This document shows, in pieces, positions 54,446 through 64,000 of a stretch of 64,000 nt of DNA. The notes beneath the pieces are model-generated. The model was not told the DNA's origin. It made no database searches and saw only the letters and a program-made list of their open reading frames with translations. A program made the translations under genes and the position numbers. Origin of the DNA: Exiguobacterium sp. AM39-5BH. Its GTDB lineage: Bacteria; Bacillota; Bacilli; Exiguobacteriales; Exiguobacteriaceae. How positions within the stretch are numbered: position 1 is the first letter of the stretch; the number at the start of each line of letters is the position of its first letter. The stretch is from contig NZ_QSGS01000001.1 in NCBI RefSeq assembly GCF_003467445.1, positions 496,001 to 560,000 on the forward strand, in the 5' to 3' direction.

Positions 54446-55947
54446 TTAGCCCGGTGTTTTCATATCTTCCTCTACTGTATAGCGAGAAAACCACTTCAAC
54501 ATGGCATCCGCTTCTTGCTTCGGGATGTCCTCGATCAGTTCATGCGATAAGACACCACGCGTCGAAAACAAGACGTTACAGACATTGAGCGTCGCTGGAG
54601 TGGCGTCTGTGTCACTTGTATCTGTTCGATTCGCGGCTTGTCCGTCAAGAACGACGTGACATTGAAGGCACCGGTCCGTAATTCGATGAAGCGACCGTTC
54701 CGGGCGTAGCGTGTCGTCATATAGCTTAACAGGCGGCCGCCAATGATGATGGCCCACAGCAGAATGAGCCACCAAGCGTAATCGCGGAAGAAATACAGCA
54801 CGACACCCGAGACGATAAGTCCGACCCAGCTGATGCGTAGCAGCTTGACCCAAAGGGAACGCTTCGGCAAACGATACAGCGTTTCAGACCAGGCGAACTG
54901 GTCGAAGTGCTCGTTCAACACATTCATCGCCCGCTCCCGTTTCACGAACGGGAGGATCGTCGACGACTCATTCTTCAACTCATCCATCGTCCCGGCTGCG
55001 ACGAGTTCGACGCCGACGATATTAAACCAGCGCCGGATGAACGTCTCTTTGATGCGGACCGCTTGTATCTTCTCATACGGAATCTCTTTAGCGGACCGGT
55101 TGAGTAATCCCTTCTCGACGCGGATGCGGTCACCGCGTCGTTCTAGCCGGAAGTTCCCATACTTCAAGAAGTTGATGACCATGCCGATGACGACCGACAA
55201 CATCAGGATCGACAAGACGAGCAGGCCGATGGCGATGATCGACGCGTGGACGACCCAATCGCCGATCGTATCGAACGTCCCGTCGAGATTGATGAAGTCA
55301 TCGATGGACGAGATGATCGTCGAGGCGACCGGGAAGATGGCGAACACCGACAGTGACGTCAACGAGGCGATGATGATCTCTCGGGTCGAGAGGGCGTACA
55401 ATAAACGACTCGTCGGTTTTTCAATCGTCACCGGTGTTTCGGTCACGTCCGTCTCCCCTTCTACCGGTACGTCGGTCTCGGTCTTGCGGTGACGGACCTG
55501 GTCGAGGATGTCTTCCAGCCTTTTTGCCTCATTCGGGAAGACGCCAGCCAATTTGAACGAGGCGTCGTCACTGTTCGCGTTCGTATCGAACGTTAATTCG
55601 ACGACACCGAGCAGCCGGTACAAAAATGGGCTGTTCGAGTGGACGCTCTGAATCTTATAGAGCGGCAATGACTTTTCTTTCTTGATCCAGTTACCGTCGA
55701 TGACATATACCGTCTTCTCGTCGAGCGCATAACGGAAGTTGAGCCAGCCGAAGAACTTCTGTAAAATATCGAGTCCGAGGAACAGCAGAATCCCGACCCG
55801 CAGGATGATGCCGAACGTCGAGCTCCAGTCATTGTTGATGACGAACAACAACACGAGCGGGATGATGAACGACTTGATGACCTCTAAGACACGCAACAGT
55901 AAGACGCGACTCGGTAGTCGATGCCACGTGAGGGCGGCTTCCGTCAT
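54446..55947 (-). pseudogene. YdbT-like bacterial PH-domain membrane protein, frameshifted near the C-terminus
   Basis: A protein of about 500 residues with repeated bacterial PH (DUF304) domains separated by paired helices near residues 25-60, 185-270 and 370-405. The typical LNFRYALDEKTVYVIDGNW and ERRGDRIRVEKGLLNRSAKE blocks are clear. After QVTQTPLQRRS the frame breaks near 54595; the next frame reads LNVCNVLFSTRGVLSHELIE to the true end at 54446. Loss of 13 bases between CGACGCTC repeats would restore the family pattern LATLNV (inference). It is coupled to the YdbS-like gene by a 4-base overlap. Confidence 0.8.
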
Positions 55948-56453
55948 ATGACATCCTCCTCCTCGATGCGGGCATACACCGCAATCTGTTCCCGGAGTGA
56001 CTTCGCAAACGATTCTTCGATCGCGTAGATGTCGTGTGACCCGGCAGCCGTTCCGATGGTGATTGTCTGCAAGCCGTACTTTCGTAGCAGCGGTCCCTGC
56101 TGGGCGTGGACGTATTGGACTTTCGTCATCGGGATCAAGACGTCGTGCGTCGTGATGATGCCGTGATGCAGGCGAATCTCGAGTGGTTTCACGTCATACG
56201 TGAACCGCTCTTGCTTCCACTTTTGGAAGACGACGATGTCGATCATACTATAGATGAGGTCGATGGCGAGCAAAGCGTACATCGTATATTGCAGCCATGT
56301 CGGCCAGTCAAAATAAAGCGCGGCGGCAACGAGCCCCCCTGTGATGACAAGCCCGACGAGGTAAAAGATGGCGCTCGACAGTCGGAACACGGTACGTGCC
56401 TCGATTGGCAGTGTGCCGCTGAATGTTGTCGGTGTTGTTTCTATGTCTGACAT
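55944..56453 (-). CDS. YdbS-like PH-domain membrane protein
   Basis: A 169-residue protein with two helices (residues 25-67) and one bacterial PH domain (DUF304: YDVKPLEIRLHHGIITTHDV, then IPMTKVQYVHAQQGPLLRKY). In B. subtilis the adjacent ydbS-ydbT pair encodes homologues that have been linked to resistance to a bacteriocin. It overlaps ydbT-like by 4 bases. GGGGGAAAC lies upstream of the ATG at 56453. Confidence 0.88.
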   Translation of the reverse strand: MSDIETTPTTFSGTLPIEARTVFRLSSAIFYLVGLVITGGLVAAALYFDWPTWLQYTMYALLAIDLIYSMIDIVVFQKWKQERFTYDVKPLEIRLHHGIITTHDVLIPMTKVQYVHAQQGPLLRKYGLQTITIGTAAGSHDIYAIEESFAKSLREQIAVYARIEEEDVI

Positions 56454-56527
56454 TGGTGTTTCCCCCTAACGATTCGGAGCATGTGTCCGTTCTACCTCTA
56501 GTATACGGCGCACCACCTAAAAAAGTT

Positions 56528-57199
56528 TCAAATTGAGGTCGGGAAACTGTTCAACTGCACGCTCATCAATTTAAACCGCGGTCTGTCTTCTGGTTCGACT
56601 TGCTGGATAAGACGGTCGAGTGCGGCAACGCCTTCCTCCTGTAGCGCAGCGTCCAGATGACCGGTCAGTTTAATCGATGCGAACGCACTCGACATGACGG
56701 TGACATCACAGTCGAATCCGTATTCATATGTCACCCAGTCGTCAGGGCTCGATAGATCCCGCTCCATCCAGCCTGAAACGATGTCGTACGCACCGACGAG
56801 GAAATCGATGTCCCGTTCTTTTCGGATCACGTCCTCAAACATCACAAGCACGTCGGCGCCTTCATCACTGCCGAACGGACTGTACTCATCCGTGCAATCC
56901 AAGTAGAAGTCCTCCTGAAAATGAGCATTGAACCGAGGATGTGCGGTGAGTTGGTCGGGACCGACTTCCGGGTCGTCGACGTAAATCAAGTCGTCCCAAT
57001 CGACCTCGGTTTCGACGTACCCTTTCCGAAGTTTCTGACGAATCAGCTTGTCTGCTTCCTTAAGGCAATCGTCTTCGTCTTCGAACGATTTAATTTGGAC
57101 TTTGCCGATTGTGCCGAGCTTTCCATACTGGACGACAAACTCGTCTTTGCCGACGCGGATGTTCCAAAACTTTGTCGTATGTTGTAAGTAAGTCTGCAT
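56528..57199 (-). CDS. WGR-domain protein
   Basis: A 223-residue protein. Residues 1-65 are a WGR domain (KFWNIRVGKDEFVVQYGKLG and GKVQIKSFEDEDDCLKEADK), a nucleic-acid-binding module named for a motif that is degenerate here (YGKLG). The remaining acidic part is unrecognised. Related bacterial proteins are of unknown role. AAGGAGAAC precedes the ATG at 57199. Confidence 0.8.
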   Translation of the reverse strand: MQTYLQHTTKFWNIRVGKDEFVVQYGKLGTIGKVQIKSFEDEDDCLKEADKLIRQKLRKGYVETEVDWDDLIYVDDPEVGPDQLTAHPRFNAHFQEDFYLDCTDEYSPFGSDEGADVLVMFEDVIRKERDIDFLVGAYDIVSGWMERDLSSPDDWVTYEYGFDCDVTVMSSAFASIKLTGHLDAALQEEGVAALDRLIQQVEPEDRPRFKLMSVQLNSFPTSI

Positions 57200-57236
57200 C
57201 TTGTTCTCCTTATGTAATGACTTAGCTTAAGTATAC

Positions 57237-57259
57237 AAAAAACCGCTCGAGAGCGGTTT
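57237..57259 (-). terminator. Terminator overlapping the stop codon of the FUSC-like gene
   Basis: AAACCGCTC / GAGCGGTTT with a run of six T on the minus strand. The TAA of the gene (57260-57258) lies at the base of the stem. Confidence 0.8.
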
Positions 57260-58349
57260 AGTCTTCAAAGAACCATTTCTTGCGTGGCTCCACTTTCAAA
57301 TTGTCTCCGTGTTTCTTCATCTCGGTGATGAGGTAGCGTTCGAGCTCGTTCATCGCCTTGACCCAATCCGTCATCGTCGCGACGAGCGGAACGACGGTCA
57401 AGATGAGGTCTTCCTCTTCATCCCGCATCTTCTCAATCATCAACTTCGCAAAATCGAAGTTCTCATGAATCAAATCCTCTTCCCGGTCAATGATATGCTC
57501 GTTCTCTAATTCATAAGCCGAGAATAGGCGCTCATGCCGCCTGAGCAAGTGCCGCATATGACGCATCAGTTCGTCCTCGAGCTGTGGAGGCAGGTGTTCG
57601 AGTGTCAGAAAATCGTCATGCAGCTTGTCGAGCACGTGGATGGCGGCACTGTTCGTATCGATCATCTTTGACTTCAAGACGGCCCGGCGATAAATCGGCG
57701 TCTTCTTCTCGAGCCAACGGTTGGCCTTAATCTCTTCTTCAAAGAAATCATACGTCGTCTTTGAGCCTCGATGTTTCTTTTTCGTCTCCTCGAGTGACTC
57801 GAACGACGAGCGCCCTCCTTCTGTTTCCGAGAACAGACGGGCAATGCGGACGGCCATTTGGAAGACGGTCGTAATCTCGTCCTCGAGCTTCCGTTCATAG
57901 CGTGGTGGGAACAAGAGCGCGTTGACGAGAAGTGCCACCGTGATCCCCATCATGATGAGCAAGTAACGTTCCCCAGCGAACATCCAGACGGGCATGTCCG
58001 ATTGGCTCGCCCCTTCCATGATCAGAATCGTCGTCAAGATGACGGTCCGGGTCGTCGACTCGAGGTTCAAGAAGAGGAGGATCGAGATGGCGATGATGAT
58101 GACGACGCCGATGGCGATTGGTGTCGGGTTCGGCGTCAACATCAACGAGAAGACGGCGAGTAAAGCCCCGATCAAGTTCCCTTTTAGTTCTTCTAATAGC
58201 CGGACACCCGTCTGATAGACGGACGGCAACAACGCGAGCGAGGCCGCAAGTGCCGGTACGACGATCTGTTGAAATTGAAATGCCTCGGCGATAAGCAATA
58301 CCAAGGCGACGGATATCCCGGTCTTAATTGTTCTAGCTCCAAATCTCAT
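57258..58349 (-). CDS. Aromatic acid exporter family protein (ArAE_1/DUF939)
   Basis: A 363-residue protein. Six hydrophobic helices occupy residues 10-150 (RFGARTIKTGISVALVLLIA, LKGNLIGALLA), followed by a cytosolic helical C-terminal domain of about 200 residues with coiled-coil character. This is the half-size FUSC/aromatic-acid-exporter plan found in Bacillota (YgaE/YqjA-like). The substrate is unknown. The ATG at 58349 is preceded by GGGAGGAAG. It is monocistronic. Confidence 0.85.
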   Translation of the reverse strand: MRFGARTIKTGISVALVLLIAEAFQFQQIVVPALAASLALLPSVYQTGVRLLEELKGNLIGALLAVFSLMLTPNPTPIAIGVVIIIAISILLFLNLESTTRTVILTTILIMEGASQSDMPVWMFAGERYLLIMMGITVALLVNALLFPPRYERKLEDEITTVFQMAVRIARLFSETEGGRSSFESLEETKKKHRGSKTTYDFFEEEIKANRWLEKKTPIYRRAVLKSKMIDTNSAAIHVLDKLHDDFLTLEHLPPQLEDELMRHMRHLLRRHERLFSAYELENEHIIDREEDLIHENFDFAKLMIEKMRDEEEDLILTVVPLVATMTDWVKAMNELERYLITEMKKHGDNLKVEPRKKWFFED

Positions 58350-58523
58350 GCGGTGTCGACACCGAAGTGTCTTCCTCCCTTATACACGTCTTAAGTTTTT
58401 GTATCCTACTTGCCATGCCCTGAAACCTCACAACATTTCAAGCCGTTGTCCCCTGTTTCGAGAGCGCTTCCGTGGTATGATGGCGTTGGATATTTTCTTT
58501 AATCTTGATGGGGAGGGGTTTAC

Positions 58524-59144
58524 TTGTCAACCATTGCTTTATTTGGAGGGAGCGGCCGCACGGGGATGCGGTTGCTCGAACGTTTATTAGAAGACGGACA
58601 CGACGTCCGACTGTTGTCACGTCGCGAGGTCGAACCGAGGGATCGTTTCACGGTCATCATTGGTGACGCGACCGATGCGGATGCCATCGCAGAAACGGTG
58701 AAATCGGCCGACGTCGTCATGTCGGCGCTCGGCACCGATAAGCAGGACGTCTTGTCCCGCTTCACGCCGCTCATCATCTCAGCGATGCAAGCAGCCGGGG
58801 TCACGCGCATCTTGACGGTCGGGACGGCCGGCATCTTGCAGGCACACAATTCCGATCACTATCGCTTCGAGACGCGAGAATCGAAACGTTCGATGACGAC
58901 CGCGGCCGAGGATCATGCCCGAGCCTATGAACTGCTCGACGCGTCGAACCTCGACTACACAATCGTCTGCCCGACCCAATTGATTGAAGACGCGTCCGTC
59001 GGGAACATCGTCATCACAGCTGACGTGCTCGGGACGCAGAACTCGGGACCGATTTCGCGTGACGACGTGGCCGAGCTCGTCATTCAAGCCTGGAAAAACA
59101 ACTCATATCGTAGACACCGCGTCGGCATCACGACGGAATCATAA
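58524..59144 (+). CDS. NAD(P)H-binding SDR-like protein (YwnB/flavin-reductase-like)
   Basis: A 206-residue atypical SDR with FGGSGRTGMRLLERLLEDGH as the dinucleotide-binding loop, DVVMSALGTDK near residue 65 and LDYTIVCPTQLIED. It lacks the classical YxxxK. Members reduce flavins, quinones or unknown substrates. A TTG start at 58524 has GGGAGGGG upstream. It lies 17 bases before the dynamin gene and may be co-transcribed with it. Confidence 0.82.
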   Translation: MSTIALFGGSGRTGMRLLERLLEDGHDVRLLSRREVEPRDRFTVIIGDATDADAIAETVKSADVVMSALGTDKQDVLSRFTPLIISAMQAAGVTRILTVGTAGILQAHNSDHYRFETRESKRSMTTAAEDHARAYELLDASNLDYTIVCPTQLIEDASVGNIVITADVLGTQNSGPISRDDVAELVIQAWKNNSYRRHRVGITTES

Positions 59145-59161
59145 GTAGGGGATGGGGATTT

Positions 59162-62100
59162 ATGAACGAACAACGCATGCGCCTCGCGCAATTGACCGAC
59201 GTATTTGACACGCAAGCTGAGACAGAGTCGGCCCGTCTTGCCAAGACCGCACTCCGAAAAGTGACACAAAACGAGATTTGGATCGCGGTCTGTGGTCATT
59301 TCTCGGCCGGTAAGTCGACACTTCTCAACAATTGGCTCGGGGACGGTGTGTTACCGACGAGCCCGATTCCGACGAGTGCGAATATCGTGACGCTTCGACA
59401 AGGGGAAATCGAGGCATCCGTCGCCGTCAACGATACAGATTGGATTCGACTCGCGCCGGATGAGCTCGACCGTTTGAGCGACTACTGCAAAATCGAAGAG
59501 ATTAAAGAAGTCGAGTACGCCCTGCCCCGCTTCCCGTTCGGAAGCGACGTCGTCCTCATGGACACGCCCGGAATCGACTCGACCGATGAACGGCACCGTC
59601 AAGCGACGGAACGCTCGCTCTTCCTCGCCGACCATCTGTTCTTCATGATGGACTACAATCACGTCCAATCCGAACAAAACATCAAACTGATGAAACAGTT
59701 CAGCGCCGAAGGACGTCCCTACTCGATCATTATCAACCAAATCGATAAGCACGATGAAGGAGAGCTTCCATTCAGCACGTTCAAGCGTTCGCTCGAGACC
59801 GCCTTCACCCGTCACGCCATCAATCCGGACGATATGTTCTACATCTCGCTCCGTGAGCTCAATCACCCGGAAAATGAGGTCGAACGCCTCCGGACGTACG
59901 TCCAAACCGTCATCGACGCCGCGCGGGAACATGCGGAAGCACGCGCCGACTTGCTCGTCGACACGTTGCTCGCCCGGTCCACTGGTGCGCACGACGCGCT
60001 CCTGAACGAGTTGCCGGTCATCGAGAAGCAGCCGACGGAGATTCAAGCCCGCCTGCAACGTCTCGACAAAAAATCGATATGGCTCACCGCGTTCCGCCGC
60101 GAGTTCTTCAAACACCAGACACCGATCGTCGCGAGCGCGCCGATCATGAACTACGAGTTCCGCGAACTGTTGCGGAACTATCTCGAGAGTTGTGCGCCGG
60201 AGTTCAAGGTCGGCCTCTTCTTTTCAAAAGACAAGACGCGCCAGGAACGGCTGCGTCGCGAAGACATCGCCGTCAAGGAATTCAACCGGTTGATTGATAC
60301 GAACCTCGCCCCACTCGATCAAGTACGCCGAAGACATCGTCCGCGATTTGAAACTGCCCGAGGCGATTTTGTCACGTCCGGATACGTTACCGACCGCACC
60401 GAGCACGCTCATCAGTGACCAAGTGAAGTCCGGCGCATCGCTCAGCGGTGACACGGTGCTTCAATTCAGCCGCGACATCGAGTCGGCCCTCGCCTCTTGG
60501 GTGACGAGAGTGTCCGAACCGTGGGTCACGTCCGTCGAAACGTATCTTGAGGCCGAAGGCAAAGACCGAATCCATGCCACCGAGACCGAGCAAGACGAAT
60601 TGTATGACATGCTCGACACGTTGGCGCTACAACGTCAGCTGGCCGAAAAGAGAGACGAGCTCACCCATTACACGACACGTGACCTCTCGGATTCGCGTTT
60701 GACGGACCTTGAGACCCGTCACTACGTCACGGCCGACCAATTACCGCAGAAACAAGTCGAACATCAGCAACAAGAAGTTGCTTCGACCTCGCTTTTTGTG
60801 GATGATATTACTGCTTTGTCTTTTGATTTTTTGTATGAATATGCGGTATGTGAAATATTAGAGTACCATCCGTTATTCAAGTCACGCGTCAAATCGCTCC
60901 GTCATAAATTGGCCCGGGCCGAATCCGAGACGTACACGCTCGCCATCTTCGGGGCGTTCTCGTCCGGCAAATCGTCGACGTTGAACGCGTTGCTCGGTGA
61001 GACGGTGCTCCCGACGTCACCGAACCCACTGACGGCGTCGATCACGAAAATCGTGCCGCCGAACGGCCGTGCCAACAAGAGCGCGTTGATCACGTTCAAG
61101 ACACGTGCCGAACTCGAGGCCGAGCTGAACGGTTACGGGGCGTCACTCGACGCACTTCATCTCGACCACCCGTTCGTCAACGCTGTCAAGAACGCTCCTC
61201 TGTCCTATCTCGGTAGCCAGGAGACGGTCGACTATGACACGTTCTGCTCGTTCGTCACGGAGGAAGAGAAGAGCTGTATCGTCAAAGAGATTGAGCTCGC
61301 CATCGACTCCCCTTGGGCCGAGCGCGGCATCATCTTCGTCGACACGCCGGGTGCCGACTCGCAGTTCAACCGTCATAGCGAGGTGCAGTTCGGCTATATG
61401 CGTGACGCCGATGCTGTTTTATTTGTGACGTACTACAATCACGCTTTCGCCGAGGCCGACCGTGAACTCGTCATCCAGCTCGGACGGGTCCAAGGGACAG
61501 GTGACCATCACATGTTCTTCCTCGTCAACGCATCCGATTTGGCGGCCGATGAGATGGAACGGCTTGCCGTCACTGATTATGTGTCGAACCAGTTGACGAA
61601 GCTCGGTGTCCGTCATCCGACGGTGCTACCGATTTCGAGCCGGAACGCCATCCAAGGCACGGACGCAGGATTCGAACGATTCTCGGCCAAGCTTGAGCAA
61701 TTCGTCGACCACGATTTGCGTCAGGCGAACGCGGTCCGCATCAAAGACGAGACAGAAGCCCTCGTCGCCGCGTTCGAGGACGTTGTACGCGAGGCCGAAG
61801 CGGATGCGAGCGTCAAGGCGGCCCGCCGTGACAAGCTCGAACAAGTACGCACGTCTGACAATCGTCTCAACGTCACGACGCTCGAAGACCCATTCAAGCG
61901 CGAGACGGACGAGCTGCTCGCTCACCTCGAGACTCGCTCGCTCCTCCGGCTGTCGGACTTCGTCAAAGAGACGTTCCACCCGGTCGAGGTCGATGGGTCG
62001 AAAGCGAGCCTCGAGCGCGCCCTCACCCGGACGCTCGACAAGTATGCGTATGACATCCATCAAGAGTTGCAAGTGTTCCAATATCGACTCGAGCGCTTCT

Positions 62101-62540
62101 TGAAACGAGAGACGGAACGCTTGATCGAGCGCGAGACGCTCAAACTGCGTCCGCTCCTGCCGACGTTGTCGTTCGAAGATGACATCGACATCGATTGGCT
62201 CCGCGACGCCGTCGACCCAATCACGTTCGAGGCGGCCCCTTTCCGTCCAGTCTTGAAGCACTATAAGAATGCGAACCAGTTCTTCGAAGGCGATGGCCGG
62301 ACGAAGTTGCGCGACGACTTGAGCGCCCTGTTGAAGACGGCAGTGCGTGAACAGCTCGCGCACGTCGGAAATAATCAAGTCGAACGGACGGCGACGCACC
62401 TTGCCACGCTCGAGACGACGCTCAGCCAGGACTGGGACCGTGAAGTGAACGACCTCGTCGCCGGTGAATTGAGCGTGCTCTCGGACGGACAATCGTTCCA
62501 AGACATGACACAGCGCCTCGCTGCGCTCAGAAAGGACTGA
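59162..62540 (+). pseudogene. DynA-like double dynamin GTPase, frameshifted
   Basis: A two-module bacterial dynamin of about 1,125 residues, comparable with B. subtilis DynA (YpbR), which tubulates and seals membranes under stress. Module 1 has P-loop GHFSAGKST (residues 45-53) and LMDTPGIDS; module 2 has GAFSSGKSST and VDTPGADSQ. Each is followed by helical stalk sequence. The frame breaks near 60320 between NLAPLD and KYAEDIVRDLKLPEAIL, equal to one inserted or two deleted bases. Both halves are otherwise perfect. AGTAGGGGATGGGG lies upstream of the ATG. Confidence 0.88.
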
Positions 62541-62544
62541 ACGC

Positions 62545-62643
62545 ATGGGTTCCTTGTTGCTCGTCGGATTGATTCCGGCCGTCATCATGACGGTCGCACT
62601 CGGCTTGTTTATCCGCCATCTGTATTTAAATAAAGAATCTTAA
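62545..62643 (+). CDS. 32-residue membrane microprotein behind dynamin
   Basis: Four bases after the dynamin stop, AAAGGA (inside the dynamin end) leads to ATG at 62545. The peptide is one hydrophobic helix (MGSLLLVGLIPAVIMTVALG) with a basic tail (IRHLYLNK). It ends in the operon terminator, so it is co-transcribed with the dynamin. It may modulate or anchor the dynamin; no family is recognised. Confidence 0.55.
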   Translation: MGSLLLVGLIPAVIMTVALGLFIRHLYLNKES

Positions 62644-62675
62644 AAATCCTCGAGCGCGCGCTCGAGGATTTTTTT
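62642..62675. terminator. Bidirectional terminator dynamin / oxidoreductase
   Basis: A perfect 32-base palindrome centred on CGAGCGCGCGCTCG, flanked by A and T runs. Confidence 0.9.
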
Positions 62676-63654
62676 ACTTGTCAGCCGGATACCGCACGTC
62701 GATGCGCTGCCGGATATCGGTCATGACGTCCTCGAGTGTAAGCATATCGGCAAACGAATGGACCTCGGTCTCCCGCTCCCCTGCCTCAATCATGTTCACG
62801 AATGTCTGAATCTCATACGTCATCTGGCTTTCCTGTTCTAAACCGAGTTCGACGGTCGTCCCATCGCGGCCAACGAATGTCAAGCGGTCGAGCGAACCGA
62901 TATTGTCAATCACGATGCGCCCCTCTTCCCCGATGATTTCGGACGGACCGTCCGTTCCGTGAATCTTCGAGTGGAGCACGATGATGTCCATGCCGTCATA
63001 CGACAAGATGGCCGAACCACTGCCGTCGACACCCGACTCGAGCTTGACCGCGTTTGCTTGCACGCCGTCCGGTCGACCGAACAGTTTCAAAGCCGGGCCG
63101 AGGCAATAGACGCCGAGGTCCATCAGTGAGCCGTTCGAGAAGGCGGGATTGAACGTGTTCGGGTTGTCCCCGCTCTTATACAAGTCATAGCGTGACGAGT
63201 ATTGCGACTTGTTCAAGATGACACGCCGGACCGGTCCGACGCGATGGAGTTCTTGACGCAACACATCGAAGTTCGGCATGAATAGGTTGCGGAGCGCTTC
63301 GAGCAAAACGACGTCATGTTCGCGCGCCGTCTCAAGCATCAGTCTGACTTCCTCGACGTTCGAGGCGAACGGCTTCTCACAGAGGACGTGCTTGCCGTGG
63401 CGTATGAACAGCAGGCTCTGCTCAGCGTGGAGCGAGTTCGGGCTCGCGATATAAACCGCATCAATCAACTCACTGGACGCCATCTCCTCGAGTGAGGTGA
63501 ACGTGTTTGGAATATCAAATTCTTCAGCGAACGTTTTCGCGCGCTCGTCTGTCCGGGAATAGACGGCGGACAAGGATGCGCCTTCGACTTCATGGGTCGC
63601 TTCAATGAAAGAACGGGTGATAAAGTTTGTGCCGATGATACCGAATCGAATCAT
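62674..63654 (-). CDS. Gfo/Idh/MocA-family oxidoreductase
   Basis: A 326-residue NAD(P)-dependent oxidoreductase. The Rossmann loop GIIGTNFITRSFIEA is at the N-terminus, the conserved EKPFASN at about residue 95, and the C-terminal domain contains SLMDLGVYCLGPALKLFG. It acts on sugars, cyclitols or related substrates; specificity is not readable. The ATG at 63654 is preferred, with AGAGGG upstream; a longer ORF upstream is an antisense-frame extension over the GNAT gene. Confidence 0.9.
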   Translation of the reverse strand: MIRFGIIGTNFITRSFIEATHEVEGASLSAVYSRTDERAKTFAEEFDIPNTFTSLEEMASSELIDAVYIASPNSLHAEQSLLFIRHGKHVLCEKPFASNVEEVRLMLETAREHDVVLLEALRNLFMPNFDVLRQELHRVGPVRRVILNKSQYSSRYDLYKSGDNPNTFNPAFSNGSLMDLGVYCLGPALKLFGRPDGVQANAVKLESGVDGSGSAILSYDGMDIIVLHSKIHGTDGPSEIIGEEGRIVIDNIGSLDRLTFVGRDGTTVELGLEQESQMTYEIQTFVNMIEAGERETEVHSFADMLTLEDVMTDIRQRIDVRYPADK

Positions 63655-63673
63655 AGGAAAATCCCTCTTTTCT

Positions 63674-64000
63674 TTAGGTTGTGATGATTTTGCTAAGCAT
63701 GATTTCATCATGGAGCGGGATGCCGTGCTCACCGATGACGGGAATCGACGGTTTATGTAGTCGGGCCGCATCGACCGCACCCGGGATGATCCGTGCGAGG
63801 CGCCAGCCTCGGCGTTGGTAAAAGGAGAGCGCACGCAGGTTGTCGTTCGTCGTGATGAGCGACAGCCGTTCGAGCTGATGTTGCTTGCCCACTCTCTCCA
63901 CTTCATCGAGGAGCGCCGAGCCGATGCCACGCTTCTCCTGGAGGCTGTCGAGCGAGATGATTTCAAGCTCGCCTTCCCGAATGACATATGTGATGAGGCC
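63674..64000 (-). CDS. GNAT-family N-acetyltransferase (partial, 5' end outside window)
   Basis: The last 109 codons of a GNAT protein. The acetyl-CoA loop RGIGSALLDEVE and the motif-B helix TTNDNLRALSFYQRRGWRLA are visible, ending at PLHDEIMLSKIITT. The substrate is unknown. It lies 19 bases upstream of the Gfo/Idh/MocA gene on the same strand and may be co-transcribed. Confidence 0.8.
   Translation of the reverse strand, partial: GLITYVIREGELEIISLDSLQEKRGIGSALLDEVERVGKQHQLERLSLITTNDNLRALSFYQRRGWRLARIIPGAVDAARLHKPSIPVIGEHGIPLHDEIMLSKIITT

Noticed and set aside
58351-58364. 14-bp palindrome CGGTGTCGACACCG just upstream of the FUSC-like gene
   Set aside because: It lies 2 bases before the ATG, covering the ribosome-site area, and is too short to separate from chance; no second copy was noticed.
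61626-62588. 320-codon antisense frame over the dynamin gene
   Set aside because: The dynamin frame is well supported; this product is a low-complexity mirror of it.
63655-63987. N-terminal extension of the Gfo/Idh/MocA gene
   Set aside because: The extension is serine/arginine-rich and overlaps the GNAT coding frame; the true protein starts at 63654 with the Rossmann motif.

Overview
The window reads as a chromosomal segment of a Gram-positive Bacillota bacterium, most like Exiguobacterium. This is inferred from strong AGGAGG-type ribosome binding sites, GTG and TTG starts, SAM-I (S-box) riboswitches, an Spx-family protein, the Bacillus-like order CoA-binding protein-parE-parC, YdbS/YdbT-type PH-domain proteins and a DynA-type double dynamin. 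I see no rRNA or tRNA genes, no CRISPR array and no intact insertion sequence. Genes are dense and most transcription units end in clear intrinsic terminators.

Layout. 1-6.6 kb: partial SDR, a type I glutamine synthetase, a POT peptide transporter, an MFS exporter behind a leader-peptide attenuator, and an AI-2E-type membrane protein. 6.6-11.8 kb: two SAM riboswitches drive a methionine unit (mtnE-like aminotransferase plus a GldA-type dehydrogenase, then metQ-metN-metI). 11.8-21.1 kb: Spx-like protein, DUF302 protein, two paralogous lipoproteins, PAS-MCP protein, metalloprotease, broken patB-like lyase and two unknown genes. 21.1-23.5 kb: a XerS-like recombinase and a diguanylate cyclase bracketed by dif-like direct repeats. 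23.6-28.5 kb: CoA-binding protein and topoisomerase IV (parE-parC).

28.6-34.9 kb: small enzymes (DinB, Nudix, MBL, GNAT, SatA-like acetyltransferase) and an amino-acid ABC binding protein and permease without an ATPase. 34.9-37.9 kb: a MoxR-DUF58-membrane cluster. 37.9-47.5 kb: broken cardiolipin synthase, LysM-3D wall protein, two AraC regulators, broken SDR, Excalibur protein, and a 6-phospho-beta-glucosidase divergent from its GntR regulator across a perfect 24-bp operator. 47.5-54.4 kb: a second, rearranged DUF58/MoxR-remnant cluster, DinB and DUF3916-like proteins, a purine-type permease, and a non-coding-rich interval with a 43-residue hydrophobic peptide, overlapping antisense signals and end-to-end complementarity (candidate type I toxin-antitoxin). 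54.4-64 kb: PH-domain pair, WGR protein, aromatic-acid-exporter-like protein, NAD(P)-binding protein, double dynamin followed by a 32-residue membrane peptide, Gfo/Idh/MocA oxidoreductase and a partial GNAT.

Eleven genes carry frameshifts and two of these also carry an in-frame stop. One frameshifted gene is parC, which is normally essential. Some of the breaks may therefore be sequencing or assembly errors, and pseudogene calls here should be read with that in mind.
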